From: Holophagales bacterium
GTDB taxonomy: Bacteria > Acidobacteriota > Thermoanaerobaculia > UBA5066
DNA length: 64,000 nucleotides
Direction: 5' to 3'
Assembly (NCBI GenBank): GCA_016714815.1
Contig: JADKBZ010000010.1
Location: forward strand, 1 to 64,000
The notes under the pieces were generated by a model. The model searched no databases. It was not told where the DNA came from and saw only the letters and a list, made by a program, of their open reading frames with translations. This document shows, one piece after another, positions 17,213 through 25,234 of this stretch (its first letter is position 1; every line of letters starts with the position of its first letter). The translations under genes and the position numbers were made by a program.

Positions 17213-18949
17213 ATGCCCGCAGGCAAGCTCCCCCTCGCCACGTTCGTCGACGCCGCCCGTGGCACCGTACCCGCCGATCTCGTCTTCTCGAACGCCCGCG
17301 TCGTCAACGTCCTGACGGGCGAGATCCACGAGGAGACCGTCGGCGTCGCGGGAGACCGGATCCTCGGCTTCGGCGAGTACCGCGCGGCCCGCCCCGAGGA
17401 CGAGATCGACCTCAAGGGCGCCTTCCTCGCCCCGGCGTTCTGGGACGCGCACATCCACATCGAGTCGACGATGACGACCCCTCCCGTCTTCGCGCGCCTC
17501 GCCGCGGCCCACGGCACGGCCGCCGTCGTCACCGACCCGCACGAGATCGCGAACGTGAGGGGCGCCGAGGGGCTCGAGGCGTTCCTCGAAGCGGCGGCGG
17601 ACCTCCCCGTCGAGATCCACGTCATGCTCCCGTCGTGCGTCCCGGCGACGCACCTCGAGACGGCCGGTGCGGCGCTCGGCGCCCACGACCTCGCCCCTTT
17701 CTACGGGAGGAAGAACGTCCTGGGCCTGGCCGAGATGATGAACGTCCCCGGCTTCCTCTTCGGCGACCCCGGAGTCCGCGCGAAGGTCGAGGACGCCGTC
17801 TCCCGCGGGGTCCCCATCGACGGCCACTCTCCGCTCCTGACCGGCCTCGACCTCAACGCCTACATCGGCGCGGGGATCCGGACCGACCACGAGTGCCTCG
17901 GCCGCGAGGAGGCGACCGCGAAGGTGCGGCGCGGCATGTCGATCTGGATCCGCGAGGGGACGGCCGCCAAGAACCTCGACGACCTCCTCCCGCTCGTCAC
18001 GGCGGCAAACTCGGAGCGATTCGCCTTCGCCACCGACGACCGCCACCCGTGGGACCTCCTGACGCACGGCCACGTCGACCACCACGTCCGCCGCGCCATC
18101 GCGATGGGTCTCGACCCGGTCCTCGCCTTCCGCCTCGCGTCCTGGTCGTGCGCGCGGCACTACGGCTTCCGCGACCGCGGCGCCATCGCGCCCGGCTTCC
18201 GCGCCGACCTCGTCACCTTCGGCGCGCTCGAGGACGTCCGCCCCGACCTCGTCGTCCTCGGCGGCCGTCGCGTCGCGCAGGGCGGGAAGCTCCTCGTCGA
18301 CTTCCCGTCGCGCGGCATCTCCGAGGGGCCCGCCTTCCGCCTCGACGGCTTCGACGCCACGCGCCTCCGGCTCGCCGCCCAGCCCGGCGCGCGCGTCCGC
18401 GTCATCGAGGTCCACCCCGGCTCCCTCGCCACGGGATCCGCCTCCGCCGAGGCGAAGATCGTCGACGGCGCCGCCGTCGCCGATCCCTCGCGCGACCTCG
18501 CCAAGCTCGCCGTCGTCGAGCGGCACCGCGGCACCGGAAACGTCGGCGTCTCCTTCGCCCGCGGCTTCGGCCTCGCGCGCGGCGCCATCGCCTCCTCCGT
18601 CGCGCACGACTCCCACAACGTCGTCGTCGTCGGCTGCGACGACGCCTCCATGGAGACCGCCGTCCGGCGCGCGGCCGCGATCGGCGGCGGAATCGTCATC
18701 GCCGACGGGGGCCAGGTCCTCGCCGAGGTCGCGCTCCCCGTCGCGGGCCTCATGTCGAACGCGCGCATGGAGGACGTCGACGCCGCCGAGCGGAAGGCGA
18801 ACGAGGCGACGCGCGCCCTCGGCACCTCCGTCGACCACCCCTTCATGACGCTCGCCTTCCTCGCGCTGCCGGTCATCCCCGAGCTGAAGCTGACGGACAG
18901 GGGGCTGGTGGACGTGAAGGCCTTCGATTTCGTCTCGCCGCTGGCGTGA
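17213..18949 (+). CDS. ade: Adenine deaminase
   Basis: This 578-residue protein matches microbial adenine deaminase in length and motifs. It has DAHIHIESTM with the metal-binding histidines, VVTDPHEIANV, PSCVPATHLE, IDGHSPLLTGLDLNAYIGAGIRTDHE, and ATDDRHPWDL. The enzyme converts adenine to hypoxanthine and ammonia in purine salvage using a Mn/Fe centre. ATG 17213 follows GGAGG with 6 nt spacing. A TAGGCT box lies upstream at about 17191. It is 31 nt upstream of the carbonic anhydrase gene and on the same strand. Confidence 0.95.
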   Translation: MPAGKLPLATFVDAARGTVPADLVFSNARVVNVLTGEIHEETVGVAGDRILGFGEYRAARPEDEIDLKGAFLAPAFWDAHIHIESTMTTPPVFARLAAAHGTAAVVTDPHEIANVRGAEGLEAFLEAAADLPVEIHVMLPSCVPATHLETAGAALGAHDLAPFYGRKNVLGLAEMMNVPGFLFGDPGVRAKVEDAVSRGVPIDGHSPLLTGLDLNAYIGAGIRTDHECLGREEATAKVRRGMSIWIREGTAAKNLDDLLPLVTAANSERFAFATDDRHPWDLLTHGHVDHHVRRAIAMGLDPVLAFRLASWSCARHYGFRDRGAIAPGFRADLVTFGALEDVRPDLVVLGGRRVAQGGKLLVDFPSRGISEGPAFRLDGFDATRLRLAAQPGARVRVIEVHPGSLATGSASAEAKIVDGAAVADPSRDLAKLAVVERHRGTGNVGVSFARGFGLARGAIASSVAHDSHNVVVVGCDDASMETAVRRAAAIGGGIVIADGGQVLAEVALPVAGLMSNARMEDVDAAERKANEATRALGTSVDHPFMTLAFLALPVIPELKLTDRGLVDVKAFDFVSPLA

Positions 18950-18980
18950 GGCGTCGCCGGACCGGGACAGGAGGAGCGCC

Positions 18981-19628
18981 ATGAAACACCTTCCCCGCCT
19001 TTTCGAGAACAACCGGGCCTGGGCGGCCGAGGTGCTCCGGAGCGACCCGGAGTTCTTCGTCCGGCTCTCCCGCCAGCAGGCGCCGAAGTACCTCTGGATC
19101 GGCTGCTCGGACAGCCGCGTGCCGGCGAACCAGATCGTCGGCCTCATGCCGGGAGAGATGTTCGTCCACCGCAACGTCGCGAACGTCTTCGTCCACAGCG
19201 ACCTCAACGCCCTCTCGGCCCTCCACTTCGCCGTCGAGGTCCTGCGGGTGGCGCACGTCATCGTCTGCGGCCACCACGGCTGCGGCGGCGTCCTGGCGGC
19301 CCTCCGGGGCGAAAGGCAAGGCCTCGTGGACAACTGGCTGCGGCACGTGGGGGACGTTCGCGAGAAGCACCGCACGCGCCTCGCGCCGCGAGGGACCGAG
19401 GACGAGGAGCTCTCCCGCCTCTGCAGGCTGAACGTCGTGGAGCAGGTCCTCAACGTGAGCAACACGACGGTCGTGCGGGACGCCTGGGCGCGCGGCCAGC
19501 CGCTCGCCGTCCACGGCTGGATCTACGGACTGAAGGACGGTCTACTCCACGACCTCGGCGTGACGGGAACGAGCGAGGCCGAGATCGCCGCCTCGTACGC
19601 GCAGGTCGTCGAGACCCTCGCCGGCTGA
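18981..19628 (+). CDS. can: Beta-class carbonic anhydrase
   Basis: This 215-residue protein has all four residues of the beta-carbonic anhydrase site: Cys42 and Asp44 in GCSDSR, and His98 and Cys101 in GHHGCGG. It interconverts CO2 and bicarbonate in the cytoplasm. Length and the C-terminal VHGWIYGLKDGLLHDL segment match E. coli Can. ATG 18981 follows GGAGGAG by about 5 nt. It probably shares a transcript with ade. Confidence 0.96.
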   Translation: MKHLPRLFENNRAWAAEVLRSDPEFFVRLSRQQAPKYLWIGCSDSRVPANQIVGLMPGEMFVHRNVANVFVHSDLNALSALHFAVEVLRVAHVIVCGHHGCGGVLAALRGERQGLVDNWLRHVGDVREKHRTRLAPRGTEDEELSRLCRLNVVEQVLNVSNTTVVRDAWARGQPLAVHGWIYGLKDGLLHDLGVTGTSEAEIAASYAQVVETLAG

Positions 19629-19635
19629 CCCCGGG

Positions 19636-20994
19636 CTACGTCCGGCCGGCGGCTCCGCCCGGATCCGCCGAGGCCGGGAGCCGGACCGTGAACGTCGCCC
19701 CGGCGCCCGGCTGCGAGGTGACCCGGATGTCGCCTCCCATGAGCATGCAGAGGCGCCGGGCCATCGCGAGGCCCACTCCGCGCCCCGCGAACGGCCGGGA
19801 GGCGTCGTCGTCTCCCGGGGAGAAGGGCGTGAAGAGCTGGCCCTGAAGCTCGAGAGTCAGCCCGGACCCCGTGTCGGAGACCGATATCTCGGTCCACGAC
19901 CGTCCCTGGTGCTCCACCCCTCGCATACCCACCCGGATCGAGCCCTCCCGCGTGAACTTCGACGCGTTGTCCAGGAGGCTCGCCAGGACCTGCCCCAGGT
20001 GAACCCTGTCGGCGAGGGTGGAGTCGGCGGACGAGAGCTCCGCCTCGAGCCGCACCGGGCGCCCCGACAGGAGTGGCCGGGCGGCCTCCACGGCCTCGGC
20101 AACGACCTGCGCCGCGTCGACCGGCTCTGCGCGGACCGTGAGCCGGCCCGCGTCGAGGTCCGCGAGGGTGAGCGCTTCCTCGACGAGGACGAGGAGGCGC
20201 AGCCCGGCCGTCCGGATCCGCTCGACGTCCTCCCGCCGTCCGGCCTCGGCGCCCGCCGCGATCTCCTCGACGAGGAGGTCGGCGTACCCGAGGATGGCAT
20301 TCAGCGGGGTCCGCAGCTCGTGGCTCATGGCGCGGAGGAACCGGGTTTTCGCGCGGCTCCCCGCTTCCGCCCGGTCCCGGGCCGCGGCGAGCGCCCCCTC
20401 CGCCCGGCGCCGCTCCTCGGTCTCGAGGGCCAGGTTGAGGAGGTTCGCGGCGGCGATGGCGAAGAGCTCCTCCTCGACCGTCCAGTCCCGGCGGGAGACC
20501 GTGTCCTCGACACAGAGAACGCCGATCGTCCGCCCGTCCCGGCGCAGGGGGACGTCGAGCATCGAGCGGATGCCGTGAGGCACCAGGTAGGTCGGGCCGA
20601 ACTCGTTCGTGCGCGGGTCGGCGAAGGCGTCGGCCGCGACGATGTCCCGCTCTTCCTCGAGGGCGGCAAAGTAGGTCGGGAACTCCTTCTCGGTGACGAC
20701 CTCGCCCGCCTCGTGCCGTCCCGACCGGGCGTCGTGGAGATCGACGCAGACGAGGGTCGCTCGATCGGCGTCCCGGAGCCACAGCGAGACCCGCGCGACC
20801 TCGAGCGCCCGCCCGATGACCTCGGTGAAGCCCTGGACCCGGGGCGGAAGCGGCCCGCCGCCGAGAAGCCTTCGGCTCGTCAGCTCGGTCATCGCCCGGT
20901 TGAATCGCGCCAGGGAGTCGGGCAGCGTCACGGTCGATACCCCCCGGACCGCCCCGGACCTCGCAAGCCGCTCGCGCACTCCACGGACGCTCAT
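19636..20994 (-). CDS. GAF-domain sensor histidine kinase
   Basis: This 452-residue protein lacks membrane helices. A GAF domain spans about 45-205 (VTEKEFPTYFAALEEERDI, DVPLRRDGRTIGVLCVED). A HisKA dimerisation domain follows with the phosphoacceptor His near residue 223 in MSHELRTPLNAILGYADLL. The HATPase domain spans about 330-445 with N-box LLDNASKF, G1 DTGSGL and G2 GRGVGLAMAR. It should phosphorylate a separate response regulator, none of which is adjacent. It starts at ATG 20994 and is divergent from glutaminase. Confidence 0.9.
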   Translation of the reverse strand: MSVRGVRERLARSGAVRGVSTVTLPDSLARFNRAMTELTSRRLLGGGPLPPRVQGFTEVIGRALEVARVSLWLRDADRATLVCVDLHDARSGRHEAGEVVTEKEFPTYFAALEEERDIVAADAFADPRTNEFGPTYLVPHGIRSMLDVPLRRDGRTIGVLCVEDTVSRRDWTVEEELFAIAAANLLNLALETEERRRAEGALAAARDRAEAGSRAKTRFLRAMSHELRTPLNAILGYADLLVEEIAAGAEAGRREDVERIRTAGLRLLVLVEEALTLADLDAGRLTVRAEPVDAAQVVAEAVEAARPLLSGRPVRLEAELSSADSTLADRVHLGQVLASLLDNASKFTREGSIRVGMRGVEHQGRSWTEISVSDTGSGLTLELQGQLFTPFSPGDDDASRPFAGRGVGLAMARRLCMLMGGDIRVTSQPGAGATFTVRLPASADPGGAAGRT

Positions 20995-21090
20995 TTTGTT
21001 CCTCGCCCTCGGAGGGTGTCCATCCCGATTCCAGAACGGCAGTTGCGCCCAGGCGCGGGACGGTACCGGGCGGAACCCTCCGGCCCCCGC

Positions 21091-21096
21091 TAAGAT
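21091..21096 (+). promoter_or_regulatory. -10 box TAAGAT, leaderless glutaminase
   Basis: TAAGAT ends 6 nt before the GTG at 21103, so transcription should begin at the start codon. No Shine-Dalgarno sequence is present. Confidence 0.45.
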
Positions 21097-21102
21097 CGCG
21101 AC

Positions 21103-22014
21103 GTGGACTACGCGCGAATCCTCCGGGAAATCGCCGAGGAGGTTCGGCCGCTCGTCGGCCAGGGCCGGGCCGCCGAATACATTCCCCCGCTCGCCCGCGT
21201 TCCGCGCGATCGATTCGGAATGGTCGTCCGGACGGTGGACGGCGAGGTCTTCGCCGTCGGGGACGCCGGGGAGCGGTTCTCGATCCAGAGCATCGCCAAG
21301 GTCTTCGGCCTGACGCTCGCGATGCGCCTGGAAGGGGACGCCGTCTGGAAACGCGTCGGCCGCGAGCCGTCCGGCAGCGCTTTCAACTCCCTCGTCCAGC
21401 TCGAGGTCGAGCACGGAATCCCCAGGAACCCCTTCATCAACGCGGGCGCGCTCGTCGTCCTCGACCTGATCCTGAGCCACCAGCCCGACGGCGTCGACCT
21501 CGTCCTCGACTTCGTCCGGCACGCCGGCGCGGAGAGCCCGGTCGGCTACGACGCCGCGGTCGCCGCGGCGGAGCGCGCGACCGGCCACCGCAACCGCGCG
21601 CTCGCCCACTTCCTGAAATCGTTCGGCAACCTCGGAAACGACCCCGACCGCGTCCTCGACGCCTACTTCCTCCTCTGCTCGATCTCGATGAGCTGCGCCG
21701 AGATCGCGGCCGCCTTCCAGTACCTGGCGACCGGCGGGCTCTCGGCCACCGGAGAACGGGTCGCCACCGAACGGCAGGTCAAGCGGGTGAACGCGGTGAT
21801 GCTGACCTGCGGCGTCTACGACGAGGCGGGCGACTACGCGTACCGGGTCGGCCTCCCGGCCAAGAGCGGCGTGGGGGGTGGTGTCGTGGCGGTGATGCCG
21901 GGCCGGTTCGTGGCGACCGTCTGGTCCCCCTGCCTGAGCGAGAAAGGGAACTCGCTCGCCGGGACGATGGCCCTGGAGCTGCTGACGACGAAGACGGCGC
22001 TGTCGATCTTCTGA
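21103..22014 (+). CDS. glsA: Glutaminase A
   Basis: This 303-residue protein is a serine-dependent beta-lactamase-fold glutaminase converting L-glutamine to glutamate and ammonia. The Ser-x-x-Lys catalytic motif is in FSIQSIAKVFGL, and the Asn/Tyr regions include NPFINAGALV and a late GVGGGVVAVMPG. Length is typical of the family. The GTG start is fixed by the TAAGAT box 6 nt upstream and by the family N-terminus. Confidence 0.95.
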   Translation: MDYARILREIAEEVRPLVGQGRAAEYIPPLARVPRDRFGMVVRTVDGEVFAVGDAGERFSIQSIAKVFGLTLAMRLEGDAVWKRVGREPSGSAFNSLVQLEVEHGIPRNPFINAGALVVLDLILSHQPDGVDLVLDFVRHAGAESPVGYDAAVAAAERATGHRNRALAHFLKSFGNLGNDPDRVLDAYFLLCSISMSCAEIAAAFQYLATGGLSATGERVATERQVKRVNAVMLTCGVYDEAGDYAYRVGLPAKSGVGGGVVAVMPGRFVATVWSPCLSEKGNSLAGTMALELLTTKTALSIF

Positions 22015-22094
22015 AGCGGCCGGAATCGACGGGTCGTCGGTCGCGGCCGTCGCCTCGTTCGTCCCGCTCCCGTCGAATCGGGGCCGCCCGGCGT

Positions 22095-23621
22095 CTACTT
22101 CATCACGACCGGGACGAGCAGCAGGACCCCGGCCGGGATGACGACGCACGCGGCGAGGTTCATCCAGAGGCCGGCGCGCGCCATCGTGCCGACAGGGACG
22201 AGGCCGGAGCCGTAGACGATGGCGTTCGGCGGCGTCGCCACCGGCAGCATGAAGGCCATGCTGCACCCGAGGGCGCATCCGAGAGCCGGCTCGAGAGGCG
22301 AGGCCCCCGCGGCCCGGGCGCTCGCGATGGCCAGGGGGACGAGCATCGTTGCGGCCGCCGTGTTCGAGGTGATCTCGGTGAAGAAGATCGAGAAGATGGA
22401 GAAGACGACGGTGAGACCCACCGTCGACGAGACGCCGGTCGCCGAGACGAGGCTCCTTCCGAGCGCCTCCGAAAGACCCAGTCGGAACATCGCGCCGCCG
22501 AGCGAGAGGCCGCCGCCGAAGAGGAGCAGCGTTCCCCAGTCGATCTCCGTCGCCTCGCCCCAGGTGAGCGCGCCGCGGCGTTCGCTTCCACCGGCGGGCA
22601 GGACGAACAGGAGCGCCGCCCCGAGAACCGCGACGGCTCCCTCGGGGAGCGCCCGGGCGAGGGCCGCCGACCACGCGTGGCCCGTTCCGAGGACCAGGGA
22701 GGCGATTCCCGGCGCGACCCAGAGCGCAACGGTGAGGAGAAACGCGGAGGTGACGCTCCTCTCTCCCGAGGTCATCGGCCCCACGGGGAGGGCGGAGTGG
22801 CCGCTTCCCGGGGCGGGAATCGGAACCGGCCCGGCCTGCCGGGCCGGCAGGCCGAGGACCAGCCCCACGAACAGGAGCAGGACCGCCATCACGGGCGCCG
22901 CGACGAGGAGCCAGGGGACGAACCCGACGTGGATTCCCGCGAGCGAAGAGAGCTGGCCGATCGCCACGAGGTTCGGGGGAGAGCCGACGGGGGTCCCGAT
23001 GCCTCCGACGGAGGAGCCGTAGGCGCAGGCCAGCAGGAGCGACCTGGCCAGCGGTGTCGAACGGCTCCTCTCCCCGTCCATCGTCCCGAGGACTCCGAGC
23101 GCGATCGGGAAGAGCATCGCCGTCGTGGCGGAGTTGGAGAGCCACATCGAGAGCGCCGCGCCGAGCGCCGCGAAGGTCCAGACGATCCGCTTCGGGGACG
23201 AGCTGGCGGCCGGGAGCGCCAGGACAGCCCTCGCCAGGCGCCTGTCGAGCCCGTGCACGCTCATCGCCCGGGCCAGGAGGAACGAGCCGAGGAACAGGAA
23301 GATGATCGGGTCGCCGAACGGCGCGAAGGCGTCCTTTACCGGAACCACGCCGAGAACGACGGTGAGGGCCGGCCCGAGGACCGCGGTCACCGGAAGAGGT
23401 ACGGCCTCGGTGATCCACCAGACGAGGACCCACGAGACGACTGCCAGGAGCCGGGCCGGCGCCAGCCCCAGGTCCCCGGGAGGAAATGCGAGGAGAAGGG
23501 CGAACGCGGCCGGTCCGAGAACGAGCCCGGCGCGCCGGCGGCGCCTCTCGAAACGGATCTCCGCCTCCGAGAGGCGACCCTCTTCGGAAGCCGACCCGGG
23601 AGGAGGCGGGAGGTCCGGCAC
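22095..23621 (-). CDS. SLC13/DASS-family sodium:dicarboxylate (anion) symporter
   Basis: This 508-residue membrane protein has 11-13 helices and two inverted-repeat signature loops: SNSATTAMLFPIALG near residue 165 and SNTAAATMLVPLAIA near 420. These Ser-Asn-Thr motifs coordinate Na+ and the carboxylate in VcINDY-like carriers. SLC13 members import C4-dicarboxylates, citrate or sulfate. Its GTG start is at 23621. It converges on glsA with 80 bp between, where no clear terminator is visible. Confidence 0.9.
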   Translation of the reverse strand: MPDLPPPPGSASEEGRLSEAEIRFERRRRRAGLVLGPAAFALLLAFPPGDLGLAPARLLAVVSWVLVWWITEAVPLPVTAVLGPALTVVLGVVPVKDAFAPFGDPIIFLFLGSFLLARAMSVHGLDRRLARAVLALPAASSSPKRIVWTFAALGAALSMWLSNSATTAMLFPIALGVLGTMDGERSRSTPLARSLLLACAYGSSVGGIGTPVGSPPNLVAIGQLSSLAGIHVGFVPWLLVAAPVMAVLLLFVGLVLGLPARQAGPVPIPAPGSGHSALPVGPMTSGERSVTSAFLLTVALWVAPGIASLVLGTGHAWSAALARALPEGAVAVLGAALLFVLPAGGSERRGALTWGEATEIDWGTLLLFGGGLSLGGAMFRLGLSEALGRSLVSATGVSSTVGLTVVFSIFSIFFTEITSNTAAATMLVPLAIASARAAGASPLEPALGCALGCSMAFMLPVATPPNAIVYGSGLVPVGTMARAGLWMNLAACVVIPAGVLLLVPVVMK

Positions 23622-23653
23622 GGTCGCGGGGAAGTGTAGTCCCCGGTCCGCGC

Positions 23654-23659
23654 TATCGT
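23654..23659 (+). promoter_or_regulatory. -10 box TATCGT, leaderless VIT-family gene
   Basis: TATCGT ends 6 nt before ATG 23666, consistent with a leaderless mRNA. Confidence 0.4.
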
Positions 23660-23665
23660 CCGCGG

Positions 23666-24388
23666 ATGCACGCCTCGTCCCACACCCCGGCCCGCTACTC
23701 GCGCCACCGCGAGCTTCACCGCACCGACCGGATCGGATGGCTCCGCGCCTCGGTCCTCGGGGCGAACGACGGGCTCATCTCCACCGCCAGCCTCGTCGTC
23801 GGCGTCGCCGCCGCCGGGGCCACGCCCCGCTCCATCATCGTCTCCGCCGTCGCGGGCCTCCTGGCCGGTGCGATGTCGATGGCGGCCGGCGAGTACGTCT
23901 CCGTCAGCTCCCAGTCCGACACGGAGCGGGCCGACCTCGAGAAGGAGCGCCGCGAGCTCGCCGAGGACGCGCACGGCGAGCTCGCCGAGCTGGCCGGCAT
24001 CTACGTCGGCCGCGGCCTAGAGCCCGCTCTGGCCGCCCGGGTCGCCGAGCAGCTCACGGCGCACGACGCGCTCGGCTCGCATGCCCGCGACGAGCTCGGG
24101 ATCCACGACCTCACCGCGGCCCGGCCGCTCCAGGCGGCCCTCGCGTCGGCCGCCAGCTTCGCGGTGGGGGCTTCCCTTCCGGTCCTCACGGTCGCGCTCG
24201 TTCCGAGGGCCGCTCTCGTCCCCGTCATGGTCGGCGCGACCCTCGTTCTCCTGGCGGGGCTCGGAGCCCTCGCGGCCCGGGTCGGCGGGGCCTCCGTCCT
24301 CACCGGGTCGGGACGGGTCACGTTCTGGGGGGCGGTCGCCATGGCGGTCACGGCGGCGGCGGGGATGCTCTTCGGCGCCGCGGGCTGA
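23666..24388 (+). CDS. VIT1/CCC1-family iron/manganese transporter
   Basis: This 240-residue protein has five predicted helices and the family signatures GANDGLISTASLVVGVAAAG in helix 1 and AGAMSMAAGEYVSVSSQSDTE in helix 2. An acidic cytoplasmic segment follows (about 90-140) that in plant VIT1 binds the metal. Members move Fe2+ or Mn2+ out of the cytosol, usually by proton exchange. The ATG is supported by the TATCGT box 6 nt upstream. It is divergent from the SLC13 gene, with 44 bp between starts. Confidence 0.92.
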   Translation: MHASSHTPARYSRHRELHRTDRIGWLRASVLGANDGLISTASLVVGVAAAGATPRSIIVSAVAGLLAGAMSMAAGEYVSVSSQSDTERADLEKERRELAEDAHGELAELAGIYVGRGLEPALAARVAEQLTAHDALGSHARDELGIHDLTAARPLQAALASAASFAVGASLPVLTVALVPRAALVPVMVGATLVLLAGLGALAARVGGASVLTGSGRVTFWGAVAMAVTAAAGMLFGAAG

Positions 24389-24407
24389 GGCGAAACCGGG
24401 GCTGTAA

Positions 24408-24428
24408 TAGAAAATCAAGACCTGACCC
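24408..24428 (-). repeat. REP-like element, copy 2 (inverted)
   Basis: These 21 bp are the exact reverse complement of 2358-2378. They fill most of the gap between the VIT-family stop and the DUF1697 start and abut the TATAAT box at 24429, so the element may supply the upstream part of that promoter. Confidence 0.6.
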
Positions 24429-24434
24429 TATAAT
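24429..24434 (+). promoter_or_regulatory. Consensus -10 box TATAAT, leaderless DUF1697 gene
   Basis: A perfect TATAAT ends 6 nt before the GTG at 24441. The expected transcription start is the G of the start codon. Confidence 0.55.
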
Positions 24435-24440
24435 CGGGGC

Positions 24441-25001
24441 GTGCCGAGGTACGCCGCTTTCCTGCGCGCCGTGAACGTCGGCGGGCGCGTCGTGAAGATG
24501 GAGAGGCTGCGGCAGCTCTTCGAGGAGACGGGCTTCACGGGCGTCTCGACCCACATCGCGAGCGGGAACGTCCTCTTCACCACCGGCCGGGGGCGCGCCG
24601 CGACGCTCGAGGCGAAGATCGAGAAGGCGCTCGAGGCGGCCCTCGGCTGGAAGGTGGCGACGTTCCTGCGCACGCCCGCCGAGCTTTCGGCCATCGCCGC
24701 GCACGAGCCCTTCGCCGCCGAGGACGTCGGCGAGGCCCACGGGGTCTACGTCGGGTTCCTGAAGGAGCCCCCGACTCCAGAGCAGCACGCCCTCGTCCAC
24801 GGCTTCCGCACCCCGACCGACGAGCTGGCGGTGAGCGGGCGCGAGGTCTGGTGGCTCTGCCGCATCCGGTCGTCCGACTCGGACGTCTCGGGGGGAAAGC
24901 TCGAGAAGGCCCTCGGCCTCAGCGCCACGTTCCGCAACCTGACGACGGTCAAGGCCGTCGCCGCCCGGCTCGCGGGCGCCCGAGGCGGACCCGGCCGGTA
25001 G
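24441..25001 (+). CDS. DUF1697-family protein
   Basis: This 186-residue cytoplasmic protein matches DUF1697. It shows the conserved start PRYAAFLRAVNVGGR, then THIASGNVLFTT, and the late TFRNLTTVKAVA. The biochemical role of this family is unknown. GTG 24441 is placed by the family N-terminus and by the TATAAT box 6 nt upstream. Its stop TAG is part of a possible -10 box (TAGAAT) for the following small ORF. Confidence 0.9.
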   Translation: MPRYAAFLRAVNVGGRVVKMERLRQLFEETGFTGVSTHIASGNVLFTTGRGRAATLEAKIEKALEAALGWKVATFLRTPAELSAIAAHEPFAAEDVGEAHGVYVGFLKEPPTPEQHALVHGFRTPTDELAVSGREVWWLCRIRSSDSDVSGGKLEKALGLSATFRNLTTVKAVAARLAGARGGPGR

Positions 25002-25004
25002 AAT
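24999..25004 (+). promoter_or_regulatory. -10 box TAGAAT upstream of UGA-interrupted small ORF
   Basis: TAGAAT overlaps the DUF1697 stop and ends 8 nt before ATG 25013. The geometry is the same as at maf and argues that ATG 25013 is a real start. Confidence 0.35.
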
Positions 25005-25012
25005 CGCGCCCC

Positions 25013-25216
25013 ATGCCGGCTCTCGCGAGCTGAGTCCTCGGTCTCGGGTCGCCGTGCACGATCCAGGTCGCCTTCGCCCTCGCGGGGGCGAGCGCCCTCC
25101 TCTACGGCAGCATCCTCCTCATCCGCGAGGCACGCGCCGCGGTCGTCTCCACCCTCGAGGAGATGGAGTACGCCGGGGCGCTCGCCTCCGACGGCCAGGC
25201 CCGGTCCGTGGCCTGA
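25013..25216 (+). CDS. Small membrane protein with in-frame UGA at codon 7
   Basis: ATG 25013 opens MPALAS, then meets TGA at 25031-25033. The same frame continues with VLGLGSPCTIQ, a clear hydrophobic helix (VAFALAGASALLYGSILLI) and a charged tail, ending at 25214-25216. No ATG, GTG or TTG start exists between the TGA and the helix. The frame therefore needs either readthrough (selenocysteine is possible), or it is a pseudogene or contains a sequence error. A hairpin at 25046-25064 (6-bp stem, 7-nt loop) begins 12 nt after the UGA, near where a bacterial SECIS would lie. The helix with its LGLGSP start is reminiscent of small accessory proteins of sodium symporters; this is a weak resemblance. 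Confidence 0.4.
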
Positions 25217-25234
25217 CCGGTCTCCCTCCGGGTT

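Noticed and set aside
21000..23433. Minus-strand frame extending the GAF kinase far upstream across glsA
   Set aside because: The extension is antisense to glsA and in another frame of the SLC13 gene; ATG 20994 begins the family-like protein.
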